DNA of 60,000 bases, taken from contig OU612071.1 in the NCBI GenBank assembly GCA_914767715.1, forward strand, positions 9,719,493 to 9,779,492, in the 5' to 3' direction. Source of the stretch: Membranipora membranacea (Eukaryota > Bryozoa > Gymnolaemata > Cheilostomatida > Membraniporidae). This document shows, piece after piece, positions 27,540 to 46,434 of this stretch (its first letter is position 1; the number at the start of each line of letters is the position of its first letter). The position numbers and the translations under genes are program-made. A model generated the notes under the pieces. The model made no database searches. It worked only from the letters and a program-made list of their open reading frames with translations, and was not told the DNA's origin.

Positions 27540-27840
27540 ATAGTCTGATCAATAGTCTCACTGACAAGTGTCAACAAGTGTTCACTGTGCGCTAACCAGC
27601 ATCGACAGGTGTCTAATATATGCTGACAAGTATCGACAGGTGGTTTTTTATGATGTGTGTCGCCGACAGTCTATGTTACACACTGACAAGTATACGACAG
27701 GTGGTTATTTTTAAATATGATGTGTGTCGCCATTGATCTATATTGTGCACTGGTCTTCTCTATGAAGTGAATCCACCTGACTGAGAGTGTCACGCTGTCA
27801 CACTGTCGCAGCGTCACAGTGTGTCACACTGGTGATAACT
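27540..27840. repeat. Degenerate tandem repeats downstream of RAB14
   Basis: Phrases such as CTGACAAGTATCGACAGGTGG and TGATGTGTGTCGCC recur two or three times at about 80-bp intervals (27540-27740). They are followed by a short GTCACACTG-rich palindromic stretch (27785-27835) close to the end of the RAB14 reading frame. Confidence 0.65.
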
Positions 27841-27889
27841 GATGATGTAACTAGAGGAGGAATTTAAATATGTATATAAAGTGTTTTGA

Positions 27890-35123
<7,234 letters not shown>

Positions 35124-36059
35124 TTATAAGTGTGTATAAGTTTTACATCAACGGTGCAAGCTTAGAACTAAACTGTCAAAGGCGATCTTGAAGTTAAAAT
35201 GATCTCATTATTTGGTGCCAAAGCAATTAACCAGGTGCATTCAACCCATAGAAACTCATAAACCAGATTGTTTTGTTTCTAACAGAGTTGAATGGACGTT
35301 AAAATAATAAAAAAATGAAAAAAATTTTCAGCACCCAACTTTACGCTATTTTCAAATGTGAATTTTTTTCAGATCTAAGTCGAAGAGAGTGTGGTGAAAC
35401 CTAACTCTGAAGAACCATTAGTTATTCCACCAGAAGAAGAGACACTGTCTGAGCCCATAGGCTTATGTTCTCATAGCATTCTGACTTTCAAGTTTTGTTA
35501 CAATATATGATTGTTGAACAAAAATACGCACAGTAATATTCTTAGACTGCTTATACACAGTCCGATAGGTGACTTAAAAACCATTACAGAAATTTGTGCT
35601 TTGTTTGACAAAGATATATTTTATCGTTTGACACTACTAGTGCTGTATATCAGTGGATACTTTAAAGTGAAACTGTGCAGTTTCCGAGCTGCAGTCTTTC
35701 AATTTTGGACAATAGGCCCCAAGCTGCGACCCATCCACCTTATAAGCTTTGATGACTGTCTCTCCAAACAGCCAAGGGCACGGACTCGGACACGGACTCA
35801 TCAACGACAGAGATCTAGTACTGCATGGAAAGTCCAATATCAGAATGAATCTGGCCAGATTAATAAAATGTCAGCTCATTTTCCACCACAGTTTAGTTCT
35901 CAGACATTGATTTAAAGCCTTCTTGATCCAAGTTCTTACTACGCATTGTACAACAAATCTCTTGGTAAGGATTAATTTGTGGATTTCAAACCATCATCCT
36001 CACATCATATTGCTTTCCCTTACGCATGTTAACTTTGCACTATGATACCTGTCACTTAC

Positions 36060-36155
36060 ACTTCTGATAGAAGTTTCCTGCAATGGACCGCTCTCTGGCC
36101 AAGATTAAACACGGAGGATATGAACCACCAAGGCAAGTAATGGCTGCAACGGGAC
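36060..36155 (-). other. Possible non-coding 5' exon of RAB14
   Basis: On the minus strand a 96-base segment lies between a TTTACTTTACAG acceptor and a GT|GTAAGTG donor. It is about 940 bases upstream of the splice acceptor that precedes the RAB14 start exon, so it could be a 5' UTR exon. It is open in one minus frame (GSYPPCLILARERSIAGNF). The plus strand has a 27-codon open frame starting with MDRSLAKIKHGGYEPP. Neither matches a protein I know. The bases 35118-36059 hold no recognised gene. Confidence 0.35.
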
Positions 36156-36173
36156 CTGTAAAGTAAAGATAAA

Positions 36174-36437
36174 TATACAAAAGTTACATTGATTGATGTG
36201 CAGAGAGACCAAATATAAAGAGTAATACAGTCTAGGTTATGCTGTGAGTGAAAAACAAGTGTAGCCTAGTGGAACAATGGTTACTTTTCAATTATAGGCA
36301 GTAAATATAATTATACAAAAGTTACATTGATTGATGTGCAGAGAGACCAAATATAAAGAGTAATACAGTCTAGGTTATGCTGTGAGTGAAAAACAAGTGT
36401 AGCCTAGTGGAACAATGGTTACTTTTCAATTATAGGC
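36174..36437. repeat. Perfect 126-bp tandem duplication, 138-bp period
   Basis: 36174-36299 and 36312-36437 appear identical base for base. The 12-base spacer is unrelated. Identity implies recent duplication. It lies just upstream of the possible RAB14 5' exon, on the side where a promoter would be expected. From 36438 to 37589 I see no gene. Confidence 0.9.
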
Positions 36438-37589
36438 CTAAGATCAAGTTGGACTAGATATTATGCTGTTAGGCTATGACGAGTCAATAAGTTCAACTCA
36501 ACACTCTACTCTGCCATGGTGTACTGAGTGGAACTTCTTGCTGTTGAACATAGTGTGTCGGTTATATTGATCACAATGACCAGACCTTTAGAATGCAAAT
36601 ATAGACAGGGCAAAACAAGTTGCAATTCATCATGAGGTTTGGATCTAAGATGGCAACTTTTTACTTTAGCTTGGCATTCCATAGATAGACCAGTGGTTAA
36701 TGTCACAACCATTTATGTTCATGCTTTATCACAGCAGGGAGGATGGATCACATATACCAGTAGGTAGATTCAAACTTGCAAGTGAGAAATTGCTTCCTCA
36801 ATTTTAACAACAGAACAGACAGATATAATAAATAATAATAATTTCCTGCAAATTATTACACACTCACTGTGTTGTCAAGCTAGCTAGTAGGCCTACTAGT
36901 AATCAATAATTACAGTAAAGTATACTACAGCAGTGTATAAAGAATCAGCTCAATGATCAGTTGGTATAACAGTTTTCACTGTTTAGTGTTAATGTTTTTC
37001 TCTTTGCATTTGACTGGTTAAGAAGCAACAACAAGCTGAAACAGAGGAGAGATGACTTGGCAACACAGCCCGACTTGAGCATCATGCTCAATATTCATGA
37101 GTAACTACGCTGGGTTGATCATCTAAACATCTAGCCATTATATTCACCTTGTTTGCTATCTTCTGTATTTCTATATTACTTATAAGAAGGTAGTAAAATC
37201 CAAAACAGACTCAGAATACTGCTCTACTTTTTATTTTCTTCAAAAGGGGGCAAGGACAAGATGGCCACTAACATGTTTACTTCCTGTTATGTTTAAACAC
37301 ATGATAGTTTTCATTGGCCCAGATGTTTCCCTTAGCCCAATGGGAATTCAGCTTATAACAATGATTAGTAAAACATTTTGGCGGGTACTATACATGATCA
37401 TCAAAACTACTAGTAAGAGCAATGAACTAAGAGTATGCTGCCATTAGTAACCTTGATATGCTTGTCAAGGTAGATCAATGCTGTCATATACTTCTGGAAC
37501 TGGATTGATGATTGATATGACCAGAACATCAATTTAATGTAACAATAGCTTGTACCTACCAGCTTGACATCAAACTCTTACCAGCTTGA

Positions 37590-38240
37590 CATCAAATACC
37601 AGCTTGACAATCAGAATTATTGTGTCTGCTCCAAAGAAATTTTCTGTCACAACTGGTAGATCTCTTTTAAATTTACCTACACTGCTAAGTAGGCGACAAT
37701 ATTTATTTCATAACTTTACACATAAAAAAGTTGCAAAAAACAAAGCTTCTAAGCATATCCTTAATCTAGTGCAAAAGTCCCAAAAACACAAACGTTGTCT
37801 GAGAAGCAACTGCACTATTATTAAACCCTCATTCAGAACAAATTTTCGAAAATCAGCCCTTTTAAAGTTACTTCACCAATTTACACTGAAACATAAATCA
37901 GCTAAAACTCTCTTGACTTTTGATTTACCTGGAACATGATACAGTAAACTTATAAATTGAACATTTATATCTTTACCCAACGTTTATTCTGCAGCTAATC
38001 AGCTCCTTAACTGCAACACTATTATCCGAACTTATTTTTCGTCAATATTTTTTTATTTCATAAATAACTCATACCCAAAATTGTCACATGTTGTTCATTA
38101 TAATTAACTCTAGTTTAACTTGGTAGTAAGCTTGATATGTTTTTTTGCTGTTTTCAGAGGTCAACAAGTTACCTATAATAGAATTCCTTTTGATATCTGT
38201 ACACTTTTAAGAAAACCTCTATAAATAAATAAATAAAATT
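37590..38240 (+). mobile_element. LINE 3' end fragment with (TAAA)n tail
   Basis: A plus-strand open frame ends at 37939 with a basic region (LLNLPTLLSRRQYLFHNF, then TLKHKSAKTLLTFDLPGT) that resembles the C-terminal tail after the reverse transcriptase domain of non-LTR elements. About 300 bases of untranslated sequence follow. They end in AGGTCAACAAGTTACC, CTTTTAAGAAAACCTC and a (TAAA)n run. The same termini appear in the insertion at 21894-21967. No reverse transcriptase core is present, so the copy is 5'-truncated. A triplicated TACCAGCTTGACATCAAA lies at its 5' edge. Confidence 0.65.
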
Positions 38241-39551
38241 CTTTGATGCTTCTATTTACTGCTATTCTCCGATCCATTTCTCGCTCATGGGATCAAACCA
38301 AGTAGTTAGAGAGGTAATCTAACTCTTGCTCATAGTATTCAGGTTTTTCACTGTACTCGTATGAACCTAGCAAGTTAGTAACTAGTAGATAATGCATGAT
38401 CAGATTTGCCTGCATACAGAGTTTGAGCCTGCAGCAGAAGCTCAATTGTAGAATGGGAACGACCGGAATGCGAGCAAGTGGGATCAAATTTGATCTATGC
38501 GACTGGTATGTGCCTGGCTTTACAGACGCACAGAAGAGTGAGGTACACCCCTTGCTAAATCATTCTTCATAATAAAGGCTGTTTTTCGGAGAATGGTAGC
38601 CTTGTTCACGCGGCCACAAGGCTAGGAGAATGGAGTAAGAGTTTTGGTTTTTCTGTATTGATCTTGGACCTGGTAAATTTTTGTAATCACAGATAATTTA
38701 TTGATGACCGTCTTGACAAAAAAAATGAGCGTCAAAATCATAACTCCTTTTGTTCATAAATATAACAAAATACCTCTCTTCCATCAATAGACATTTATAC
38801 AGTGCAGGTGCAAGCTCATACAGATATAGTGGTGACACATGGCGCAGAGCCAGTGGTGATGAACGAAACAACTTAGTGAATCAGGGGTGTTAGAGCGCCC
38901 CGTAAAAAGCGTTGTTCTTGGACACTAAGGCTAAGTAAAATTACAGCAAGAGATCCAGAAAACTGTGAGCAAAGGGAGGAAAAATGAGGGGTGGCTATGC
39001 GGCTCCCCAAAAATAGACGCAATAATTATTATTAAACCTAAACAGAATGTTCAACGTTCTCATCTTATATGCATAGATTTAAATATAGATTTTGAAAATG
39101 AGAGTTTTATCATCCTGCCCGCTCGCATTAATACTAAACCAGTTAAAAGACCATCACAGTGAGAGGCAGCGATCGATAAACCTCTAAGAGATAAAACGGC
39201 AATACTTTCACATTCACAACTTTTCACAAGTGAAAAATACACAAATCACAAAAATAGCTTTGAACGGTCATGACAAAAAAGGAGATACAAGTTCAAATTT
39301 CAGTTTTATTCGACGAAAAATATGTCGAAAACATTTGAGCAATTATCAGTTGGACGTGAAGTGGCAGTTCCGTCCAATCAAAAGTCAGTAGTTAGTCAAG
39401 AATGTTAGCTCGCTAAGTTCAAAGGTCAGAATACTTGTATGAATGACTCAGGTTTGTAGTGAAACACTTATTTCGGGATCAGGAATCCAGTAAGGATATT
39501 CCGGGTCTCACTTGATCGCATGTGTTCGGAGAGGCAAAGTGGAGACAAGCC
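38241..39551. other. Intergenic region with candidate poly(A) signal of the tektin-like gene
   Basis: On the minus strand AATAAA occurs at 39310-39305, about 245 bases downstream of the tektin-like stop codon, a plausible poly(A) signal. Otherwise only short chance frames are present. Confidence 0.4.
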
Positions 39552-42500
39552 TTACTTGCCGGTACCGAGGGGGTACGTCGGGAACTTAGGGAAGAGATGG
39601 AATCCAGGCTTCTCCATGTCCCATTTGTGATCTGCTTTCTTTCTTCTCATTCTTAATACATCACCATCAGTCTACAAAGTCAGAATAATAAGACAGTCAG
39701 CTATATGATTATCAAAATAAACAACACATATTTACTTATTTTAGGCACAAAGATAACAAAAGGTTTTCTCTTTCTCTAGTATATACAGGTTAGTTCAGTA
39801 TATAGAGAGAGGATGAAGCGACAGGAATTGCATTTGTTTCTGTGTGAAACACCCACATTCAAAGGAAATTTTAAATTAAAGTCTTAAATCAACTCAATTT
39901 AATTTGGCAGCAAAATTAAATCAATTGCCAAAGAAAATAATAATAAAATAAAGGTAAATGTGATTAATTCACAATGATGCTCTTACCTTGATTCCTGCTA
40001 GTTTATCACTGCGGTCCTCGTTCATTCTCTGTCTGGCAATATTGAGAAGTCCGACGTTACGGCTTGTTGCCTTCATAGACTCAATTAATCCATCTCCTCC
40101 CTGCCAAATATAAAATGGTGAAATTAAAATGGCCTTTATCTTTTTTCAGTGTTTTTAAAAAGTGACACGATTCAAATTCACAGGTAATAAGTTTGATTTG
40201 ATGTAGCAAGTATATATATCCAATGCTAATACACCAGCTCAAAATCTAATTATTGCTACAGAAGACTACCCACCATATACAGGCTTACATGAGCGATATA
40301 TATAACATATATGATTTACCAACGATAGATGTAATATATAGATGAAGTTCATCAATATTCGATGTTACACATATACTGCACCAGCTCACTCACTCACTCA
40401 CTAACATATTGAGGATATATTTATAATATATATAATGTATTAGCAATATATATATAGGGACAAAATTCATCAATATTTGATACAAAGACTGCATCAGTTC
40501 ACTCAACTTACCCTGACAATCTCTTGAGGCTCCTTGAGCTGAGTTCCCGGGTGTCTCTGGAATACTCTGACTTGTGGTCGGTCAAGTCGTTCATAAGTCA
40601 TCAAGTCCTGATACATAAGTGGGCCTCTCGAGTACTCGTAGGCTCTCTCGGTCAAGTCGTACCAGCGCTGGTTACGGTGTGTGGCATGTCTGTTCTCTCC
40701 TATACCCATATCCAGTTGTTGCTGTAATCAAACATGACAAGTTGATAATATTCCATATTTTTGATACAGACGCGTCAATATTCATCTATTCATTATGAGT
40801 TGCCCTTCCATTTTACATGAGAAGATAATAACTAACACTGATTCCAAGACTGCTTGGATTGTTATACTTGTGCTAGAAAAACAATAGACACACAGCTGGT
40901 TTAGCATTAGACATACTACAACACCTGATGTGCAGCAAGAATCTAGTTTTAACATCTTTATCACCACACAGTAAGCCTCAATAGTTTTAACCACAACAAA
41001 TCTTATTATGTAACATGAACGCAATGTTACATACTTTGAGTGAAGTTGTCTCTCCCATCTTCTGAGTGATTCCATCACTGACAGATTTAGCAACATTCTT
41101 TCTCAGTCTATCACATTTATTAATAAGATCAGCAGTCTCCTGTCTCAGATGTAGCCCTCGTTCTCGTGCACACTGAGCCTCCTGTAGGGCACGGTCACAC
41201 TCAGGGGTGAACGCCCCCAATGGGTCCACTTTGAAGCAGTCGGGTGTCGCAGATCTTCCATAGCTGTAACGATGATATCAGTCATGTATTGCAGGAAATT
41301 GCACTTGAACTTTCCAGTATGCTCTCTAATTTTAGCAGTTTGTGGGCATCAGATCAAGGAGCTAGGGAGTCACTGACCGTTCAATTACATGGTGGTAAAT
41401 TGTTTTATCTTCAGATAGTAAAGCTTTATTATTGATCAAGTGCTCTGTGTAGCGGAGGTTTTAATCATAGACAAACAACTGCTCCAAGAACTTTAAACAT
41501 CAATTAAATTATCTTCTGCCTACGTCCCAGTATAGTTTCGATTAGTCTGTGAGAAAATCTCTGAAATTTTATAAATATAGCCATATTTACCACTGAGTCT
41601 CAGCAAGGAGTCTCTAACTCGTGGTCTCAGCAATCCAAAACTGTACGTAATGTAATAATCTAGCGCAAATTTATGCAAAAAATAGCTTGTAAGGTGAGTC
41701 TCATTTAGATGTACTAATCAAGTTGACAATTGCAGTAATAGCAGATGACTATATTCCATCCCCACCCCCTCCGATCGCCCCCAATGATAAAGTATTAAGG
41801 TTGAATAGCTGTTATTATTTACCTGGCTGTAAGGTCAGTGGATGATCTGATCATGTCTTTGTTGGCCCTTCTCTGGTCCTGGGCTGACATAGGGGTCAGG
41901 GAGTTACAGATTAGATCCATAACTCTACTACGCTCCTGTATAACAGCTCCTAATCTCTTCCTGGCCACATCCAGTATCTAAAACAAAGACAAGTTCATTG
42001 TTCAGACCTCATATTGAAGTACATAAGTCCATCAAAAACACATTGTAGGTCCCAAAATTTTTATCATCAATAATCAATGTAAATCCCATAGTTGTTGAGA
42101 GCTACTGGATTTTACACTGATTAGTTATAATCAATTCTCTTTTCCAGAAACAAGTCAGCGCTTTTACATACTATCTAGCTGCGCCCATTGTAGTGTTCGG
42201 CCACATTTCAATTACCTAAATGTATGGTAAATATCATGAAAACTGGGATCTTGACTGTTGTGTTCCATTAAAAGTTTTGGTATTTCTAGAATTGTAATAC
42301 GGATACAATTTTTTGAGCAAGTGAGCTCATATTCGAAATTTTTCAATGTCAGGAATTTCATCTCAAGTCTTGCCAAAACAACACAACTCAAACTGTTTTA
42401 GTTCATTCATACAGAAATATGTTATTCAAAGTGAAAAATTCAAAGTGGAGAACCAGAAGTTTTCCAGACCACCAGTGCAGGGAATCAGGACGGACATAGT

Positions 42501-45500
42501 AACAGGGGCGGTGCTCAAAACCCTCTCAAACCCAAGAGAGCGTGGGTCACAGGCTATATTGAAATAATCTGTTATTAACTGACAAATCGACATTCACATA
42601 TCACTACTCACGCCTGCCTCAGGAACAGCTGGCTTCTTAACACGCCCAAAAAGTTTTTCGATAAAATCAGTGTGGAAAAGCGCAAATTATTTCGTTTTTT
42701 GCAACCAGCATAGACATATCATAGCTATATACTTTTTTTTTGGGCACAGAGGTTTGTGAAAACATGAATGTCTGTGGAACATTCGAGGGCACAGGAATAT
42801 ATACGTTCAACAATCGCAGCTGATGTCCAATTCTCAACTATTGATCCCCTGTTAGTTATATATATATATATATATATATAATGTAGATATATAATGCTTA
42901 TATATAATGTAGATATATATAATATATAATGCAGGTAGATACATATATGACGTTATAGTTTTCCTTTTTCGACAGTCACTGATCGATTAGCCAAATCGTT
43001 AATTCTCTATAGTCTATAGCTTTCTCAATCTGCAATATTTTCCACTTTAATAGCATGGGGTAGCAACTTATAAAGTAGTAGCCATTAAATTTCAAAGGGA
43101 TTATAAATGGTGATTACGGATTAAATCATTGTTCTGACTTGTTGGTTGGTAACCAAGAGTCAATAACCTTCTGTCTTGTGTTCGAGTCTATAATCTGTGA
43201 GTTTGTTGGTGATAATTTAATCCAGTGTAAACATATCCTACCATAAACATAAATGTAATTGGTAACTTCCTCTAAACACCAGAAATGGTCATCAGATTTT
43301 AAATTAAGCTGTTGGTTAAAAGTTGTTGGTTTACTGTTTTTTTTTCAGTGAAAACCTAATAAATAAGTTTTAAAAAAACACTTGTTTGTCCAAATTCTCC
43401 AGCTGTTGAGTATGGAGTTTAAGAAGAATTCATAATGATTATCATACTTGGAACATGTGTACAAAGAATCAATGCATGTCATAGTCAGGCAGTTACTTAT
43501 GATAAAGTTATGTCAGATTCGCATGAATTTCTTTACCATGCAAATCTGACACAACTTTATCATAAGCAACTGCCTGACTTAAACATGTATTGGTCTTTGG
43601 GTAGTCTTTAATTGATGTGTTTACCTTTTTTATTTACCTTTTTATTTATTTTAGAGATTTACCTTAGATAATGATTGATGATAAGATAACTCACATGTAG
43701 CTGCTGTTTGATTAGGTTAAGCTGAGCTTCGTACATCTTCTTCATATTCAGAAGGTGCATCCTCTCTGCATTCAGCATATCATCAGCTCCATCTCGTGGC
43801 TGCCAAACAAATATATTACATATATAATAAGATTGATTAAAATTGGTTGATTAAAATCGGTTGTCTTCTCAAAAGCCACATCTTGGTCAGGGGCCTGTCA
43901 GGTTGCTCTCTGTTTGCAGACAGTCGGAGAACGCATGGGAGCCAACCAAACTCCAGTAGACAATGGACTGCAGTGTGATTCGAACCTTCTACCTTCAACA
44001 TATGCATGCTAAAGGAACGGCACTCTAACCAACTGAGCCACCTTCTACAACGCAACAGGATTAAGGATAATAATGTTGCACATGCCTGCCGAGGCTAGTC
44101 TGAGCCCCCAGACACTTGCCCATGCCAGACGGCCCCCTGGTCAGGGGCCTGTCGTACAGCTGGGTCTCATTTCGGGGACTGAAACAGAACACAATCATAC
44201 AATGTAAGTTTATATTCCCTAAAAGTAAGATAGAAATGGTAAGTATTCGTACATTACTCAAGTAAACAAGTTTTACCTTGCACAAACAAGAGCCGGGTTA
44301 ACACGGACAACAAACGACTTCACCTTCTCGGCCTTGATGACAGTATAATTTCATGATTCTATGTTAAAATCGAAGAACTGTCTTCTACCTAGAACTGAAA
44401 TCTCAAGTTGCTCCACCTCTTTACCTAACCTAGCAGAAAGTGTCAAAATAATTCACATCAGCACACTTGTGCTGATGCCTGGTTGTGTAAACCTGAATAG
44501 AAAAAGCTAATCCCATATGCTATAGCTCTTACGCAACAAGACCCCTAAGTGTTTAATATTAGTTTAATAACTGACCTACACGATCATTGCCTGTATAGAT
44601 ATCAAGAGACCATAATATTGTGTTTAACATTTTATCAAGTGGATGTAATATTTCAGTACAAATTTACCAAAGTTGATTGAATTTCAGGGTTTATGTAGTT
44701 TTCATTGAATCAACAGGAGAGCAGTGTTTAGGTGTTCTTTGAAATAGGAGACTTCTACAAAGTTTCCGATTCGGTCATGATTAAAGTATGATTATATACA
44801 CCAGGATTTTTTTAACTCGTTCTGAAAACGCTTGGAGTTAGAAAAAATAAATTGATGCGATTTAGCACAAATAACATACACTAGCAAAAAGTACAAATCG
44901 CCTACAAAAAATATTATATTTGATATCAGGAACCTTTCAAGAGGCGTAAAGTTTCCTGCAGAAATTATCACTTTGTTTTTCACCACAAGAGAAATGCGAT
45001 ACTTGCTTGGAAACATCCTTGTTTATTTATTCATCGCTATCGATTTCAGCTGAGGTGAGACTTTTATTTTAAAGACAATACCACTGAACTGAGACAATAG
45101 GATGGGAATGCACCGATTGAAGCTTCATTACACAAGGAATAATAAACTATGACGCCACAATCAATAAATATATAATATGATTTTATTGCTGTATCTAATA
45201 ATGATATGTCCCCTGCCTGGATCAGCTCAGCCTGGAGCAAAGGCTGCAAGCCATGAAAGTAAATTACAGGTTTTGATCCTTTCAAATTATAGGCTTAAAT
45301 CCTCTTGACAGTGATTGAGCTATCATAATCCTAAAATAGCCTGACAGGCTGCACAACCCAGACTGTCAGTGATGACACCTGCGCTGGTCAAAATCTGACA
45401 TTCAATTTTGATGACAATGTTGTCTTGCCATATTACAGCTATTGACAACTGGAACACAGTGGCGAACAGGTCATTGGCCCTTTGGTGTGAGATGGTATAG

Positions 45501-46434
45501 TTTCCCACATCTTCTTACCAATATAGGATTTAAGGTGATTCTACTGACAGAGACAGAACAGCAGGGTTAAAGGACAGTGAGGTAAGCAGATTACAATATG
45601 TAATAGCTACCTTTTCTCTCTGAGGGCGGGCCTCCCGGCCTGTGATACTATCCTGGTTTAGTTGGATATCTTTTCTATTGTGCTCGTGAGCTTTCTCCAC
45701 CATAGCCTTAGCTCTGAGTAGGGATCGGATCTCCTCATTTGTCTCGAGGAAACTCTGTCTAAGTCGGGAAACGACTGCTCTAACCTACAAGTGAATATAC
45801 ATACCGTCATATATCCGCCGTACAGTGACATGTGATGGGCAAAATCGGTGGGGTGTTGAGCTTTCTGACTGTACACTTAGCACTTACCTGGCTATCATTA
45901 CACAAGTAGATTCAGCAGTGAACTAATTTTACAACTCAACACTTTGCACCTACATGACCCAGTGGGAAGCTTTCTTATCTGACACCAGGTACAAATTTGA
46001 CATAGGTAGGAGCGTCACAACAAGCAAATGTTTCTGGTGTTGGTGGACATCGACTTCATATAATACTGCACCATTATCCATAGAACAACATTAACAACTC
46101 AATGTTATCAGCATCAAGCACTACAACAGTTGAGCGATGTAAGAACATCTTATTTACTTACATCTCTGGTGTATCTCTTGATCTCATTGTTGCTAAGTTC
46201 TGCTACTACTTCTCTGATGGTAGGTAGTGGATCAGTAGCTTTACCTATTTCTATTGCTCTGTCTGATCTGTCAACTATACTCTGACTTAGTTTAACTGTC
46301 TTAACTGTATCATTACTCCACCTCTGTGGGCCAATGCTGTTTGAGTTGACTTTGGATCTCATGTAGTTCCCTCCATCAGCTGACATACTCATGCCTTGTA
46401 AAGACATGGTCAGGGGTTCTGTAGCCATAGCCAT
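39552..46434 (-). CDS. TEKTL1: Tektin-like protein resembling TEKTL1/CCDC105, complete
   Basis: Eight coding exons join in frame: 46434-46162, 45784-45611, 43799-43695, 41977-41823, 41263-41035, 40721-40512, 40100-39987 and 39671-39552. They predict 459 residues, against about 500 in human TEKTL1 (CCDC105). The protein is highly charged and helical. The strongest match is the stretch RLDRPQVRVFQRHPGTQL, which corresponds to the tektin-family signature KLDRPLVRMYQRHVGTQL. DPLGAFTPECDRAL matches the family's DPVGTYNPACALAL, and EKPRDGADDML aligns with EKVPDKADSML across an exon junction. In mammals the family lines the inside of sperm axonemal microtubules (family knowledge), so a flagellar role is inferred. 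The start chosen is MAMATEPLTM, the first ATG in the frame. The C terminus (MEKPGFHLFPKFPTYPLGTG) is not one I recognise. Confidence 0.8.
42855..42945. repeat. (TA)n microsatellite
   Basis: A run of alternating TA followed by ATAATGTAGATATA units lies in an intron of the tektin-like gene. A similar AT-rich stretch occurs at about 40300-40455. Confidence 0.9.
43460..43605. mobile_element. Short foldback MITE, relative of 31369-31654
   Basis: Arms share TATAGTCAGGCAGTTACTTATGA-type sequence and meet at GATTCGCATGAATTTC, giving a hairpin of about 146 bp. The outer ends read CAAAGAATCAATGCATG and the complement of ACTACCCAAAGACCAATA. It lies in the intron after exon 3 of the tektin-like gene, about 90 bases from the donor. 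Confidence 0.8.
43857..44046 (-). mobile_element. tRNA-derived SINE-like sequence in tektin-like intron
   Basis: On the minus strand GGTGGCTCAGTTGGTTAGAG (A box) is followed about 50 bases later by AAGGTTCGAATCACAC (B box), then an unrelated body. A phrase in the body (GACAGGCCCCTGACCA) recurs at about 44143-44158, just upstream. Confidence 0.75.

Noticed and set aside
35511-35915. 134-codon plus-strand open frame upstream of RAB14
   Set aside because: It begins with a non-ATG codon, has an arginine/threonine run from a simple repeat, no recognised domain and no splice context.
40300-42945. CRISPR-like or regulatory repeat arrays in AT-rich tracts
   Set aside because: These are simple TA microsatellites without spacers.
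43837-44285. Two minus-strand open frames that look like an extra tektin exon (NETQLYDRPLTRGPSGMGK)
   Set aside because: Splicing it between exons 2 and 3 breaks the frame, and the human protein aligns straight across exons 2 and 3 without it. It overlaps SINE sequence.
45064-45508. Minus-strand open frames between tektin-like exons 2 and 3
   Set aside because: Exons 2 and 3 join cleanly without them, and the frames have no match to the tektin family; they may be an old repeat.
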